From positions 186,001 to 250,000 of the forward strand of contig JBMOMJ010000016.1 in the NCBI GenBank assembly GCA_049324695.1: a stretch of 64,000 nucleotides of DNA, in the 5' to 3' direction. The position numbers and the translations under genes were made by a program. Shown here in pieces: positions 1 through 9,217 of the stretch (positions are counted from its first letter, which is position 1; every line of letters starts with the position of its first letter). The notes below the pieces were generated by a model that had not been told where the DNA came from, did no database searches, and saw only the letters and a list, made by a program, of their open reading frames with translations. The DNA is from PMG-095 sp049324695. Lineage in GTDB: Bacteria; Myxococcota_A; Polyangia; Polyangiales; Polyangiaceae.

Positions 1-758
1 GTGCTGCCGATCCACGCTACCCGCCGGCGCTCGAACGCGTCGTGATGCGTGCGCTGGAGCACGATCGCGAGAAGCGCTACGCGACGGCTGCCGAAATGCT
101 GTACGAGCTCAGCGCGGCGATCGACCTGGCGCACGAGATCGAAGTTGGAGCTTTCATCGGCGAGCTATGCCGTGACACGTTGAGTGAGCGCCGACAACGC
201 GTGAACGATGCCTTGGAGCTCGCTGCGCGCCGCGAAGAGCAAGCAGACGATGCGCCCGAAATCAGCCTGAGCATCGCGCCCGATCCCACCCCGTCCCCGC
301 CGCCAGTCGAGCTGCCCGCGTTGCAAAACGTATCGACCACCGCGCCCGCCGCGGCCGACATCTATACGCCGGCTGCGCTGCCCGAGCCGCGGCGGAGTCG
401 CAAAGGTTTGTGGGGAATGACTCTCATGGGTGCGCTGGTTGCGCTCGCCATGTTCGCTTACCGCGCCCAAGTGCTGCCCGAGCCGCTGCTCAGCGCGCGC
501 GAGTCCGTGGTCAGCTTCGTCAACGCGCAGCTCGGAAACACGCAAGCGCCTGCGGCTGCGCCCAGCATCGAGTCGGTGCGGATTACGGAACCCGCGGAGA
601 GCCCCAGCACAGCGCCCATCGACAGCGCTGCGCCGGTTGCTGCACCGCCTCCACCCAGCGAGTCGGCGAGCCCCCCAAAGCCGAAGCGCAAGAAGCCGCC
701 GGGTGTAAAGAAGGCGCCGAGCGGGGAAGCCAAGATCATCGAGCACTACGGCATCTGA
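1..758 (+). CDS. Serine/threonine protein kinase, C-terminal part only (5' end outside window)
   Basis: The reading frame is open from the window edge (codons begin at base 3). The first residues, DPRYPPALERVVMRAL followed by DREKRYATAAEM, match the last helix of the Hanks-type kinase fold, which usually carries a conserved Arg and a tail of this type. The catalytic lobes lie upstream of the window. After the kinase end come a charged juxtamembrane stretch, a Pro-rich segment, one membrane helix (WGMTLMGALVALAMFAY), and a Pro/Ala-rich tail ending in a Lys-rich patch. This is the common layout of membrane-anchored regulatory kinases in myxobacteria. The substrate is unknown. Family assignment is from the C-terminal kinase signature only. 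Confidence 0.8.
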   Translation, partial: AADPRYPPALERVVMRALEHDREKRYATAAEMLYELSAAIDLAHEIEVGAFIGELCRDTLSERRQRVNDALELAARREEQADDAPEISLSIAPDPTPSPPPVELPALQNVSTTAPAAADIYTPAALPEPRRSRKGLWGMTLMGALVALAMFAYRAQVLPEPLLSARESVVSFVNAQLGNTQAPAAAPSIESVRITEPAESPSTAPIDSAAPVAAPPPPSESASPPKPKRKKPPGVKKAPSGEAKIIEHYGI

Positions 759-845
759 ACGTCGCGCGGCAGCGCCGCGGCTTTTTGGCGAAGCCCCGCG
801 TGCGCCATGTCAAAGCCGGCGGGACCGTGCTACGGCTCGGGCCTC

Positions 846-2186
846 ATGAGCCGTATCTACCGTTCACTTCCTCCGGCGGGTACCCGCCTCGGCATCGCTT
901 TCTCCGGTGGCCTGGACACGCGCTGCGCAGTCGCCTGGCTCACGCGCAACGGCATGAAGGTTTACGCCTACACGGCGGATCTGGCGCAGCCCGACGAGCG
1001 CGATTGCGGCGCGATCCCGGCGGTGGCTCTGCAGCACGGCGCGGTCGAAGCTCGGCTCATCGATTGTCGCGAAGCGCTGGTGCGCGAAGGCATCGTCGCG
1101 ATTCAGTGCGGCGCGTTCCACCTCTCGAGCGGTGGCAAGAAGTACTTCAACACCACGCCGCTCGGTCGCGCCGTCACCACGACCGCCATCATTCGCGCCA
1201 TGCGTGCGGATGACGTGCACGTCTTCGGCGACGGCAGCACACACAAGGGCAACGACATCCAGCGCTTCTATCGTTACGGCATTCTCACGAACCCCGAGCT
1301 CAAGATTTACAAGCCCTGGCTCGATCAAAAGTTCGTTGATGCGTTCGGCGGCCGCAAAGAGATGAGCGAGTACCTGAACGGCATCGGCTTGCCCTACAGC
1401 ATGAGCGTCGAGAAGGCGTACAGCACCGACTCCAACGTGCTCGGCGCGACGCACGAAGCCAAAGACTTGGAGCAGCTCGACAAGGGCATGCGCATCGTCG
1501 AGCCGATCATGGGCGTCGCTCACTACCGCCCCGACGTCGCGGTGAAGACCGAAGAGGTCACGGTCGACTTCGCGGACGGCTTGCCCGTTGCCATCAACGG
1601 CCGTCGTTATGACTCACTCTTCCAGCTCTTCAGCGAAGCCAATCGCATCGGCGGCCGTCACGGCCTCGGCATGAGCGACCAGATCGAAAACCGCGTGATC
1701 GACGCGAAGAGCCGCGGCATCTACGAAGCGCCGGGGATGGCGCTGCTCCACATCGTTTGGGAGCGTTTGCTGTCGGCGGTCCACAACGAAAACACCCTCG
1801 ATCTCTACTTCACACTCGGGCGTCGGCTCGGTCGCGTGTTGTACGAAGGCAAGTGGTTCGACCCCGAAGCCATGATGCTCAAAGACGCGCTCACCCGCTG
1901 GCTGGCGCCGAGCGTCTCTGGCTCGGTGACGTTGGAGCTCCGTCGCGGCGACGACTACTCCATTCTCGACACGAAGGCCGCTTACATGGCGTACGGCCCC
2001 GAAAAGCTGTCCATGGAGCGCGTCGAGGATCCGGCGTTCACCCCTGCAGATCGCATTGGTGCGCTCGAAATGCAGAACCTCAGCGTGCTCGACAACCGCG
2101 CCTTCTTGGCGCACCACTTGGACAGCATTGCGCGCCTCGGCAGCGGTGATGACGTGCTGCCCGAGCTGCTCGGCAAGAAGAGCTGA
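846..2186 (+). CDS. argG: Argininosuccinate synthase
   Basis: Joins citrulline and aspartate with ATP to make argininosuccinate, the penultimate step of arginine synthesis, in the cytoplasm. The N-terminal PP-loop GIAFSGGLDT, then YTADLAQPDE, AIQCGAFH, YFNTTPLGRAVT, GDGSTHKGNDI, SVEKAYSTDSN and GGRHGLGMSDQIENR follow the long E. coli-type ArgG almost block for block. I chose the ATG at 846 because MSRIYRSLPPAGTRLGIAF lines up with the E. coli N-terminus. An in-frame ATG at 807 would add 13 residues of no family likeness. The product is 446 aa, normal for this type. Six bases separate it from the downstream transporter gene, so the two are probably co-transcribed. argS lies 5 kb away. Confidence 0.95.
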   Translation: MSRIYRSLPPAGTRLGIAFSGGLDTRCAVAWLTRNGMKVYAYTADLAQPDERDCGAIPAVALQHGAVEARLIDCREALVREGIVAIQCGAFHLSSGGKKYFNTTPLGRAVTTTAIIRAMRADDVHVFGDGSTHKGNDIQRFYRYGILTNPELKIYKPWLDQKFVDAFGGRKEMSEYLNGIGLPYSMSVEKAYSTDSNVLGATHEAKDLEQLDKGMRIVEPIMGVAHYRPDVAVKTEEVTVDFADGLPVAINGRRYDSLFQLFSEANRIGGRHGLGMSDQIENRVIDAKSRGIYEAPGMALLHIVWERLLSAVHNENTLDLYFTLGRRLGRVLYEGKWFDPEAMMLKDALTRWLAPSVSGSVTLELRRGDDYSILDTKAAYMAYGPEKLSMERVEDPAFTPADRIGALEMQNLSVLDNRAFLAHHLDSIARLGSGDDVLPELLGKKS

Positions 2187-2192
2187 GTTTCG

Positions 2193-3440
2193 ATGCTCGA
2201 GCGGTTCACCAGCGCTTTCGGCGCGCTCGTGATGCTCGGGCTGGCGTTCGCGCTGTGCCCCGCTGATCGGCGTCGCAGCGTGAACCTGCGCAGCGTGGGC
2301 GGCGGCGTTCTGCTGCTGTTGGGTCTCGGCCTGCTGGTGCTGAAGACACCGCTCACGCGGCTTTTTTCGTGGGCGAACACCGCGGTCGAGTTGTTGCTCG
2401 GCTTCACGCGCGACGGCGCGCGCTTCGTGTTCGGCAACTTGGTGACTGACCCGAAGACGTTCGGCTTCATCTTCGCGTTTCAGGTGCTGCCGACCATCCT
2501 GTTCTTCTCGGCGCTGATGAGCCTGCTCTATCACCTGCGTGTGATGCCGTGGATTATCGAGCGCGGCGGTCGGTTGCTTTCGCGCTCGCTCGGCGTGAGT
2601 GGCGCGGAAAGCTTCTCGACGGTGGCGGACGTGTTCGTGGGTCAGACCGAAGCGCCGCTGGTGATTCGGCCGTACCTCGCGCGCATGACCGCTTCGGAGA
2701 TCAACGCGTGCATGGTCGCAGGTTACGCGACGACTGCGGGCGGTGTACTTGCTGCTTACGTCGCCATGCTCGGCCCTTCAGTGCCCGGTATTGCAGGGCA
2801 CCTGATCGCTTCCAGCGTGATGAGTGCGCCGGCATCGCTGGTGATCGCCAAGTTGATGCTGCCGGAAATCGAGAACCCTGAAACCAGCAACGACGTGCGC
2901 ATCGCGTTGCCGGAGAGCAACTCGAACGCGCTCGAAGCCATCGCCAGCGGCGCCATCGATGGTCTCAAGCTTGCGGCCAATGTGGCGGCGATGCTCATCG
3001 TGTTTCTCGCGTTTACGGCGCTCGCCGACGCGTTGTTGGCTGGTGCCGGTCGCATCATCGGTGTCGAGCTCGGCTTGCAACGCGTACTCGGTTTCGTGTT
3101 TTCACCGCTCGCCTGGCTGTTGGGTGTGCCGAGCGGCGACGTCTCGAAAATTGCTGGATTACTGGGCCAAAAGACGTTGTTCAACGAGTTCATCGCGTAC
3201 TCGCGCATGGCTGAAATGCTGCACCAAGATCCAGCCTGGCTGAGCGAGCGCGGTCGTCTCGTCACGAGTTACGCTCTGTGTGGATTCGCGAATTTCGGCA
3301 GCATCGGCATTCAGATAGGTGGCTACAGTGCGCTCGCGCCCGAGCGTCGTGGAGACATTTCGCGGCTCGCGTTGCGCGCCATGTTCGGCGGCTTGCTCAC
3401 GACGTGCTTGGTCGCGTGCGTCGCCGGCATATTCCTGTGA
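2193..3440 (+). CDS. Concentrative nucleoside transporter (CNT/NupC family)
   Basis: Ion-coupled uptake of nucleosides across the inner membrane. Hydrophobic throughout (415 aa, the usual CNT length), with the family signatures VGQTEAPLVIRPYL, GYATTAGGVLAAYVAMLG and SAPASLVIAKLMLPE in order, and the late block LCGFANFGSIGIQIGG, which form the nucleoside- and cation-binding hairpins. It starts six bases after argG, so translation is probably coupled. The specific nucleoside and the coupling ion (Na+ or H+) cannot be read from the sequence. Confidence 0.9.
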   Translation: MLERFTSAFGALVMLGLAFALCPADRRRSVNLRSVGGGVLLLLGLGLLVLKTPLTRLFSWANTAVELLLGFTRDGARFVFGNLVTDPKTFGFIFAFQVLPTILFFSALMSLLYHLRVMPWIIERGGRLLSRSLGVSGAESFSTVADVFVGQTEAPLVIRPYLARMTASEINACMVAGYATTAGGVLAAYVAMLGPSVPGIAGHLIASSVMSAPASLVIAKLMLPEIENPETSNDVRIALPESNSNALEAIASGAIDGLKLAANVAAMLIVFLAFTALADALLAGAGRIIGVELGLQRVLGFVFSPLAWLLGVPSGDVSKIAGLLGQKTLFNEFIAYSRMAEMLHQDPAWLSERGRLVTSYALCGFANFGSIGIQIGGYSALAPERRGDISRLALRAMFGGLLTTCLVACVAGIFL

Positions 3441-3530
3441 GCGTGCTCGCCGCGATGCGTCGCGTACATGCGCGTACGTTTTCGCGAGAGGAGGAGGGAA
3501 GCTCCTTCGCGCTGCGTGCTAGAATCCGAA

Positions 3531-3881
3531 GTGGACTCGGCGAGGAGCTTCGTTCGGCTCTGGTTGCTGCTGACAGCCGCGGTTCTCGGCTACGCCTGGA
3601 TCGACTTTCGGCTCACGCCGCGCCTGCATGCGGAGACGCACTACTCGATGCGTCCCGATCTCTCGCAGCTGCCCGACTTGCTGCATTGGGGTGGCCGGCT
3701 GTTCCACCATCGCGAGCTCTATCTCTTGATCGGCAACGCCGTGGTGCTCGGAGGCATGGGCGCGCTGCTCGGTCGCGGCCTGGTGCGGTTCACGCGTCGC
3801 GCACGTGAGCGCTCGCGTGAGCCGGAAGTCAGCATCGTGCCCGGGCCGCCGCCTACCAGCGTGCCGCCTGCACCGCGTTGA
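3531..3881 (+). CDS. Small two-helix membrane protein, function unknown
   Basis: Predicted 116-aa product beginning at a GTG (3531). An in-frame ATG at 3468 is possible but adds an Arg-rich leader that looks untranslated. Two hydrophobic helices are visible (SFVRLWLLLTAAVLGYAWI and LYLLIGNAVVLGGMGALLG), each followed by basic residues, with a Pro-rich tail. No family is recognised. It sits between the nucleoside transporter and a methyltransferase on the same strand with short gaps. The start is uncertain. Confidence 0.5.
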   Translation: MDSARSFVRLWLLLTAAVLGYAWIDFRLTPRLHAETHYSMRPDLSQLPDLLHWGGRLFHHRELYLLIGNAVVLGGMGALLGRGLVRFTRRARERSREPEVSIVPGPPPTSVPPAPR

Positions 3882-3905
3882 GGGCTGGCGTGGTAGCCTG
3901 CGCCC

Positions 3906-4736
3906 ATGACGCAAAAAGTGGGGCCCTTGGCGGTGCCCGAGCCGTGGGAGTTGGTTTCGCAGGGGTATGCAGAGGAAGCATCGCTCGTGATGCGCCCGTT
4001 TTCATCGCGTGCGATCGAGCTCCTCAGCCCAGCGCGTGACGCGCGCGTGGTCGACGTTGCCGCAGGGCCGGGCACGCTGAGCTTGGAAATCGCGCCACGT
4101 GTTGCCGAGGTCGACGCCGTCGACTTTGCGCCAGCCATGATCGCTTTGCTGGACGCAGCGCTCGCCGAGCGACGCATCAGCAACGTTCGTACGCGTGTGG
4201 CCGACGGTCAGGCTTTGCCCTTCGAGGATGGGCGCTTCGACGCCGGCTTCTCCATGTTCGGCTTGATGTTCTTTCCAGATCGAGCGCGCGGTTATGCCGA
4301 GCTGTTTCGCGTGCTGAAGCCGGGAGGGCGGGCGCTGGTGTCGAGCTGGGCGCCCATTGCGGAGTCGCCGCTGCTGAGCGCCATGTTCGGCGCTATTCGA
4401 GAGATCGACCCGAGCGTACCCGTACCGCAGCGTGACCCGAACGGCCTCGAGAACCCAGAGGTGCTGCAACGCGAGCTCGAGGCTGCAGGTTTCCGCGAAG
4501 TGCAGGTGGTTCCGGTCACGCACGCCGTCGACGTGACGGCCAACGCCGAGGAGTTTTGGGTGCGTATGACGCGTAGCAGCGCGCCCATCGTCCTGATGCG
4601 CAAGCGGCTCGGCGAGGCTGAATGGGAGAACGGGTCCAAGCGCGCGCTTGCATTCTTGGAGCGCTACTTGAAGGAGAATCCCAGCGCCCTGACGACCACG
4701 GCGTTGCTCGGTTACGGCTCGAAACCGCGAGGGTGA
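3906..4736 (+). CDS. SAM-dependent class I methyltransferase (UbiE-like)
   Basis: 276-aa soluble protein. The SAM-binding glycine loop is VVDVAAGPGTLSLEIA (motif I), the acidic residue of motif II lies in VDAVDFAPAMI, DGQALPFEDGRFDAGFSMFG is the methyltransferase-11 core, and the post-core element is ELFRVLKPGGRALVSSW. These place it in the UbiE/COQ5-like group that methylates small molecules. The substrate cannot be inferred. It follows a small membrane-protein gene on the same strand. Confidence 0.85.
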   Translation: MTQKVGPLAVPEPWELVSQGYAEEASLVMRPFSSRAIELLSPARDARVVDVAAGPGTLSLEIAPRVAEVDAVDFAPAMIALLDAALAERRISNVRTRVADGQALPFEDGRFDAGFSMFGLMFFPDRARGYAELFRVLKPGGRALVSSWAPIAESPLLSAMFGAIREIDPSVPVPQRDPNGLENPEVLQRELEAAGFREVQVVPVTHAVDVTANAEEFWVRMTRSSAPIVLMRKRLGEAEWENGSKRALAFLERYLKENPSALTTTALLGYGSKPRG

Positions 4737-4832
4737 CGCGCCTACAACCTCGGTTCTGACACTGCGAAAGCCGCGAGGCATTGCGGGAGCTGAGAGGGAC
4801 AGCTAAACGGTCGTTCTCGCTCCGATTCCACG

Positions 4833-6725
4833 ATGAACGATTCCGGATCCACTCAGCTTCCCGCGCGCCAGGTTCTCGTCACCGTCGGCACGCTGTGCAG
4901 TGTTTCCGCCGTTGGCACGACCGAAACGCATCGCGCCTTGGTTACCGGCGATCCGAATTTCATCGGGCTCGCCGCACTCGACGCAGGCCTCGTCGAAGTG
5001 GACGAAACCCGCAGCACGCCTTCGACGCCGGCCTTCGTCGTGGCCTCCGGCGAAGCATTGGGCATCGCCATCACCTTGGAGGAAATCGAAGCGCGCTGGG
5101 GCAAGCGGCTGCGCGAAGCGATCGGGATCCGCGCGCTGGGACGCGAGTACTTGGCGGACCATGTGCTTTCGGACATCGGCGCCCCGCTGCCGCACGACTT
5201 GGAGAGCGGCGGGCTCCGGCGGCTAGCGGGGCTCAGCTTCGCCGAAGTTCGGAACTCTGCCTTCGCCGACATGTTCGGATTGTTCGACGACGATCCACGT
5301 CTCGGCCCGAGCCTGCAGGCGCAGTTGTTTCTGTACGGCGGCCTTGGTGCGCTGGCCGCGTTGCCAGCGCCGCTCTCCAAGCTGCTTTCGCCGCAGCGCT
5401 TCCGAGTCGCCGCGGGTTGTGCATTTCCAGGTCTTGAAAGCTTGGACGCGACGCGCGTGGGCATGCAGCCGCGTCACGAGGCTTCGGGCGCGCCCATCGA
5501 TCGGCTCGGTTATCGCTTGGCGGCGAGCCTCAGTACACACGGCCCGGCGCTGCTTTCGGCTTTGCTGAGCCCGGCGTTCAGCTTGAGCAAGGTGAAGCGC
5601 AACCCGGCGCTGCTCGAGGACTTGGTGGGCGCTGGAGGCTTGCGCCGTGTGCCGCAAGCGCCGCTCGTATCCAGTGCGGCGTGTGCGAGCGCGCTCGTGA
5701 GTTTGTGTGATATCGCGCCGCAACTCGTGGCGTCGCTGCCCGGCGGTCAATGGCCCGAGCTGGTGCTGCTCACAGCGGCCGACGCGGCGTTGAAGCCGGA
5801 CGGTCGCGTGCTCGAAGGTTTTGGTACCGGAGGCGCGTTACTCAGCCGAGACCGCCTCGAGGCTTTCAATCGCGAGCGGCCCAGCGAGCGACAACGCTCG
5901 ATTCGCGAGGCGCTGTGTCCCTTCGATGCCGACGCGCAGGGCACTGCGATTGGTCATGCAGGCTCTGGGGTGATCATCACCACCTTGGACTTCGCGTTGC
6001 GAAACTTCCTCGACGTGACCTCCGTGATCGTGGGTTTTGGTCAAAGCGGCGAGACCGGCGGCAAAGGGCACTTCGCGGGTGTGGGCTTCGGCGGCGAAAA
6101 TGCGATGATCCACGCGCTGATGATGGCCTCGGAAGCCCACGGCTACGGCGTGGACGCTTTCCAGCACTTGGTTGCGCACGCGACCGGTACGCGTACCAAT
6201 TCACGCACCGATCTGATCTCGGCGCATGAAGCGCTGCACGTGGCGAGCACGGCACAAGGCTTCTGCGGCCATCGGCCGCGGCTCACGGTGAGCGCGCCCA
6301 AAGCTCTCGGCGACGGTCACACCATGGGTGAGACCGGTTTGAAGGCGGTCGGCGAAGCGCTGCAATACGTGCTCGGGCGACCGGCAGTGGGCGTGCCGAA
6401 CTTGCGTCAGATCGATGCGGAGCTTGCGGCGCTCAGCGAACGATTTCTTCTGTCGCCTGCGCCCGCCGTTGGCAGCGACGAGAGCGGCGCGTTGGTGTGC
6501 ACGCAGGGCTTCGGCGGCTACAACGGCGCGGTGGCATTGCGTTCGGCGAATCCGGATGCACTGCGGCGTTACGCGGTCGACCCCGGCGTGCTCGCTCGGT
6601 ACCTCGAGCGCTGGCCGGAGCTGCGCAAGCAACGTGAGCGGCGCGAAACCGAGCTACGCCGCACGCGCGGCTTCGTTCGCCGCCTAGCCGAAGAGCATTG
6701 TTGGCCAGCGCACGAACCGCGTTGA
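4833..6725 (+). CDS. Large beta-ketoacyl synthase-like enzyme
   Basis: 630 aa, about 200 residues longer than a stand-alone FabF. The thiolase-fold catalytic triad is complete: nucleophile Cys284 in VSSAACASAL, His449 in AHATGTRTNSRTD, and His496 in ALGDGHTMGETG. Glycine-rich GGTGGALLSRD and GQSGETGGKGHFAGVGFGG fit a ketosynthase core. The N-terminal 200 residues and the Arg-rich C-terminus are extra. It stands alone with no acyl carrier protein, acyltransferase or reductase gene adjacent, so a role in fatty-acid, polyketide or specialised lipid synthesis is inference. The ATG at 4833 leads into QVLVTVGTLCSVSAVG, like the first strand of the fold. Confidence 0.75.
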   Translation: MNDSGSTQLPARQVLVTVGTLCSVSAVGTTETHRALVTGDPNFIGLAALDAGLVEVDETRSTPSTPAFVVASGEALGIAITLEEIEARWGKRLREAIGIRALGREYLADHVLSDIGAPLPHDLESGGLRRLAGLSFAEVRNSAFADMFGLFDDDPRLGPSLQAQLFLYGGLGALAALPAPLSKLLSPQRFRVAAGCAFPGLESLDATRVGMQPRHEASGAPIDRLGYRLAASLSTHGPALLSALLSPAFSLSKVKRNPALLEDLVGAGGLRRVPQAPLVSSAACASALVSLCDIAPQLVASLPGGQWPELVLLTAADAALKPDGRVLEGFGTGGALLSRDRLEAFNRERPSERQRSIREALCPFDADAQGTAIGHAGSGVIITTLDFALRNFLDVTSVIVGFGQSGETGGKGHFAGVGFGGENAMIHALMMASEAHGYGVDAFQHLVAHATGTRTNSRTDLISAHEALHVASTAQGFCGHRPRLTVSAPKALGDGHTMGETGLKAVGEALQYVLGRPAVGVPNLRQIDAELAALSERFLLSPAPAVGSDESGALVCTQGFGGYNGAVALRSANPDALRRYAVDPGVLARYLERWPELRKQRERRETELRRTRGFVRRLAEEHCWPAHEPR

Positions 6726-6755
6726 GCAGTGTCGAACGTTGAGCGGTGTCGAAGG

Positions 6756-7322
6756 CTACGGCCCGAGCTTGAGTAGCGGCTTGAAGTCGCGATCGAGCAC
6801 GGTTTTACGGCTGTCGACGCTGGCGTTATCGATGGCGAGATCGCAGAGCCGACGCAGGTGATCGGAGAGCACCTCGGCGACGGCGTCTGACGTGTTGAAG
6901 CCAGAGCGCGCCTTGATGTAGGCCTTCAGCTTCGAAACGACGACCAGAATCTCGCGCTCGGCTTCGCCTGTTGCTTTCGGCGTGACGATGCGGCGTTCGG
7001 GAGTCTTGTCGCTCATGCTGGCCTCGTTGGCTCGCTCCGTACGGTTACGCTCGGCTTCCGCGTTGGCTGCTTGTTCGGCTTCCCACTCGGCTCGAGTGGG
7101 CGCGCGCGTCTCTTCGGCCCAAGCGTCGCGATGGCGAGCTTCGGGAACATGGGCGTCCCAGCAGGGCACGCTGCAGAAATACAGCGCCGTGCGCGGACGA
7201 TTGCAGGTGGAGACGCTACAGCGGTAGTAGCGCTCGCCGAAGCCAATCGGCTTCTTGCACGTGCTGCAGATCCGAAAAGAGGCGGCGCCGGGGCGGTCCG
7301 CATTCGCGTCCGAGCTCTGCAT
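6756..7322 (-). CDS. Zinc-finger protein with C-terminal histone fold
   Basis: 188 aa. The start is the ATG at 7322; an upstream extension would run antisense through argS. Residues 19-64 contain a Cys/His cluster: C19-x2-C22, C35-x4-C40, C50-x3-C54, then H58 and H64, consistent with a two-zinc cross-brace finger. Residues about 70-120 are charged and Ala/Glu-rich, probably a flexible or coiled linker. Residues about 122-185 look like one histone fold: helix 1 with KLKAYIKAR, loop SGFNTS, a long helix 2 over AVAEVLSDHLRRLCDLAIDNA, then SRKTVLDRDF, which resembles the RKTV-x-x-x-D element before helix 3 of archaeal histones. DNA binding or chromosome organisation is inferred from the fold. It is divergent from argS, with about 100 bp between the starts. 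Confidence 0.7.
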   Translation of the reverse strand: MQSSDANADRPGAASFRICSTCKKPIGFGERYYRCSVSTCNRPRTALYFCSVPCWDAHVPEARHRDAWAEETRAPTRAEWEAEQAANAEAERNRTERANEASMSDKTPERRIVTPKATGEAEREILVVVSKLKAYIKARSGFNTSDAVAEVLSDHLRRLCDLAIDNASVDSRKTVLDRDFKPLLKLGP

Positions 7323-7427
7323 CGCCCGGGAGTGTAGCTCCGAAGGCCGGCCGCTGGGAATCGCGAGAATGGCCGCCGTCCGGCCCGAGGCGCGCCTCCG
7401 CACGCAACTTGAGTTATAGCGGTGGCC

Positions 7428-9200
7428 ATGGCCCACCCCGTAGCTCGGCTTTCCGAGCTGGTTTCCGCAGCGGTCGTGAAGAGTTTTGGCCCCGAGCACG
7501 CCAACGCGGATCCTGCCGTGCACCGCTCGTCGTTTGCCGACTATCAGGCCGACGTCGCGATGAAGCTTGCACGCAGCTTGAAGAAGCCGCCTATCGAGGT
7601 GGCGCGCAGCGTGGCCGAGGCGCTCGACGTTTCCGAGCTGTGTGAGGACGTGAAGGTGTCCCCTCCGGGTTTCGTGAACTTCACGTTGCGGCGCGAAGTG
7701 CTGGAGGCAGAGCTCGCGCAACTGCTTCGCGACGCGCGGGCTGGGGCGAGCAAGCTGGGAGAGAACGAGACCGTCGTCATCGACTACCCTTCGCCGAACG
7801 CCGCGAAGGAGATGCACGTTGGTCATCTGCGTTCGAGCGTGATCGGCGACTCGCTGACGCGCGTGTTCGAGTTCCTGGGCCAACGCGTGGTGCGCCAAAA
7901 TCACATCGGGGATTGGGGCACGCCGTTCGGCATGCTGATCGAGCACTTGATCGATCTCGGTTCGGAAGAAGCGCGTTCGCAGCTGGCAGTGGGTGAGCTG
8001 AATGCGTTTTACAAGGCGGCGCGTGCCAAGTTCGATGCTGACGCGAACTTCGCGGAGCGCGCGCGCTTGCGCGTGGTGGCACTACAAGCGGGCGAGCCAG
8101 AAACGCTCGGCTTGTGGCAGAACCTGATCGATGCGTCGCTCAGCTACTTCCGCCAGATTTACACGAAGCTCGGCCTCACATTGAAGGACGAGGACGTGCG
8201 CGGAGAGAGCTTCTACAATCCGTTTCTCGCTGAAGTCGCTGGTGAGCTCGAGCAGCTCGGTGTGGCTCAAATCGACCAGGGTGCGTTGTGCGTCTTCTCG
8301 CCGGAATTCAAAGGGCGCGAGGGTGAGCCGCTGCCGCTCATCGTGCGCAAGCAAGACGGCGGCTTCGGTTATGCCGCCACGGATCTCGCGGCCATTCGGT
8401 ATCGCACGCGCGTGCTCGGGGCGACTCGCATTTTGTACGTCGTGGGCTCACCCCAACAACAACACTTCGCCATGGTCTTTTCGGCGGCTCGCCGCGCGGG
8501 ATATCTCGCCCAGCATGTACGAGCCGAACACGTCGCGTTCGGCTCCGTGTTGGGCTCCGATCGCAAGTTGTTGCGCACCCGCAGCGGCGACAGCCCACGC
8601 CTGCTGGAGCTCTTGAACGAGGCGGTCGAACGCATCGACGCCTTGATTCGCGAAAAGAACCCGGAGCTCGGCGATAGCGAGCGCGCTGAAGTCGCCGAGT
8701 CGGTCGGCGTGGGAGCGCTGAAATACGCGGATCTCTCGAGCGAACGCATCAAGGATTACATCTTCGATTGGAACCGGATGCTCGCTTTCGAGGGCAACAC
8801 CGGGCCGTACCTGCACTACGCGCACGCCAGGCTCTGCTCGATTTTGCGCAAAGCCGTGAATGAGCACGGCGTGGAGCTCGCTGCTCAACTTCTGCGCGGA
8901 GACGTTCCACAAAACGCACGTGTGCGCATCGAGGACCCGCGTGAACGCGCTCTGACACTCGAGCTGCTCGACTTCCCCAGCGCTGTGGAAGCAGTCGCGA
9001 GTTCGCTGCAGCCGCATCGCCTGTGCACGTACTTGTATCAATTGGCGACGACGTACACGACGTTCCACGAAAACTGCCCGGTGTTGCGCGCCGACACGCC
9101 GGAGCAGCGCGACGCGCGGCTTCTGTTGTGCGCGGCTACACGTCGCGTCTTGGCTTTGGGACTCGGGCTGCTCGGCATGGGCGCGCCCGAGCGCATGTGA
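7428..9200 (+). CDS. argS: Arginyl-tRNA synthetase
   Basis: Charges tRNA-Arg in the cytoplasm. The order is typical: an N-terminal Add1-type domain (FADYQADVAMKLARSLKK), the class I HIGH-like motif in PSPNAAKEMHVGHLRSSVIGD, then RQNHIGDWGTPFGM, YAATDLAAIRYR, the VVGSPQQQHF region, and a C-terminal DALR-type anticodon-binding domain containing YLYQLATTYTTFHENCPVL. The KMSKS-equivalent is degenerate (GSDRKLLRTRSG), as in many ArgRS. The ATG at 7428 gives 590 aa; a GTG at 7422 in the same frame is equally possible. The putative histone-fold gene diverges upstream. Confidence 0.95.
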   Translation: MAHPVARLSELVSAAVVKSFGPEHANADPAVHRSSFADYQADVAMKLARSLKKPPIEVARSVAEALDVSELCEDVKVSPPGFVNFTLRREVLEAELAQLLRDARAGASKLGENETVVIDYPSPNAAKEMHVGHLRSSVIGDSLTRVFEFLGQRVVRQNHIGDWGTPFGMLIEHLIDLGSEEARSQLAVGELNAFYKAARAKFDADANFAERARLRVVALQAGEPETLGLWQNLIDASLSYFRQIYTKLGLTLKDEDVRGESFYNPFLAEVAGELEQLGVAQIDQGALCVFSPEFKGREGEPLPLIVRKQDGGFGYAATDLAAIRYRTRVLGATRILYVVGSPQQQHFAMVFSAARRAGYLAQHVRAEHVAFGSVLGSDRKLLRTRSGDSPRLLELLNEAVERIDALIREKNPELGDSERAEVAESVGVGALKYADLSSERIKDYIFDWNRMLAFEGNTGPYLHYAHARLCSILRKAVNEHGVELAAQLLRGDVPQNARVRIEDPRERALTLELLDFPSAVEAVASSLQPHRLCTYLYQLATTYTTFHENCPVLRADTPEQRDARLLLCAATRRVLALGLGLLGMGAPERM

Positions 9201-9217
9201 GGATGCGGATAATCTAA

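Noticed and set aside
1614..2534. 306-codon frame antisense to argG and the transporter gene
   Set aside because: Shadow of two well-supported genes; composition is Arg/Glu/Gln-rich without family likeness.
7323..7946. N-terminal extension of the histone-fold protein to 396 aa
   Set aside because: That part runs antisense through argS; the Met at 7322 directly precedes the zinc-finger region.
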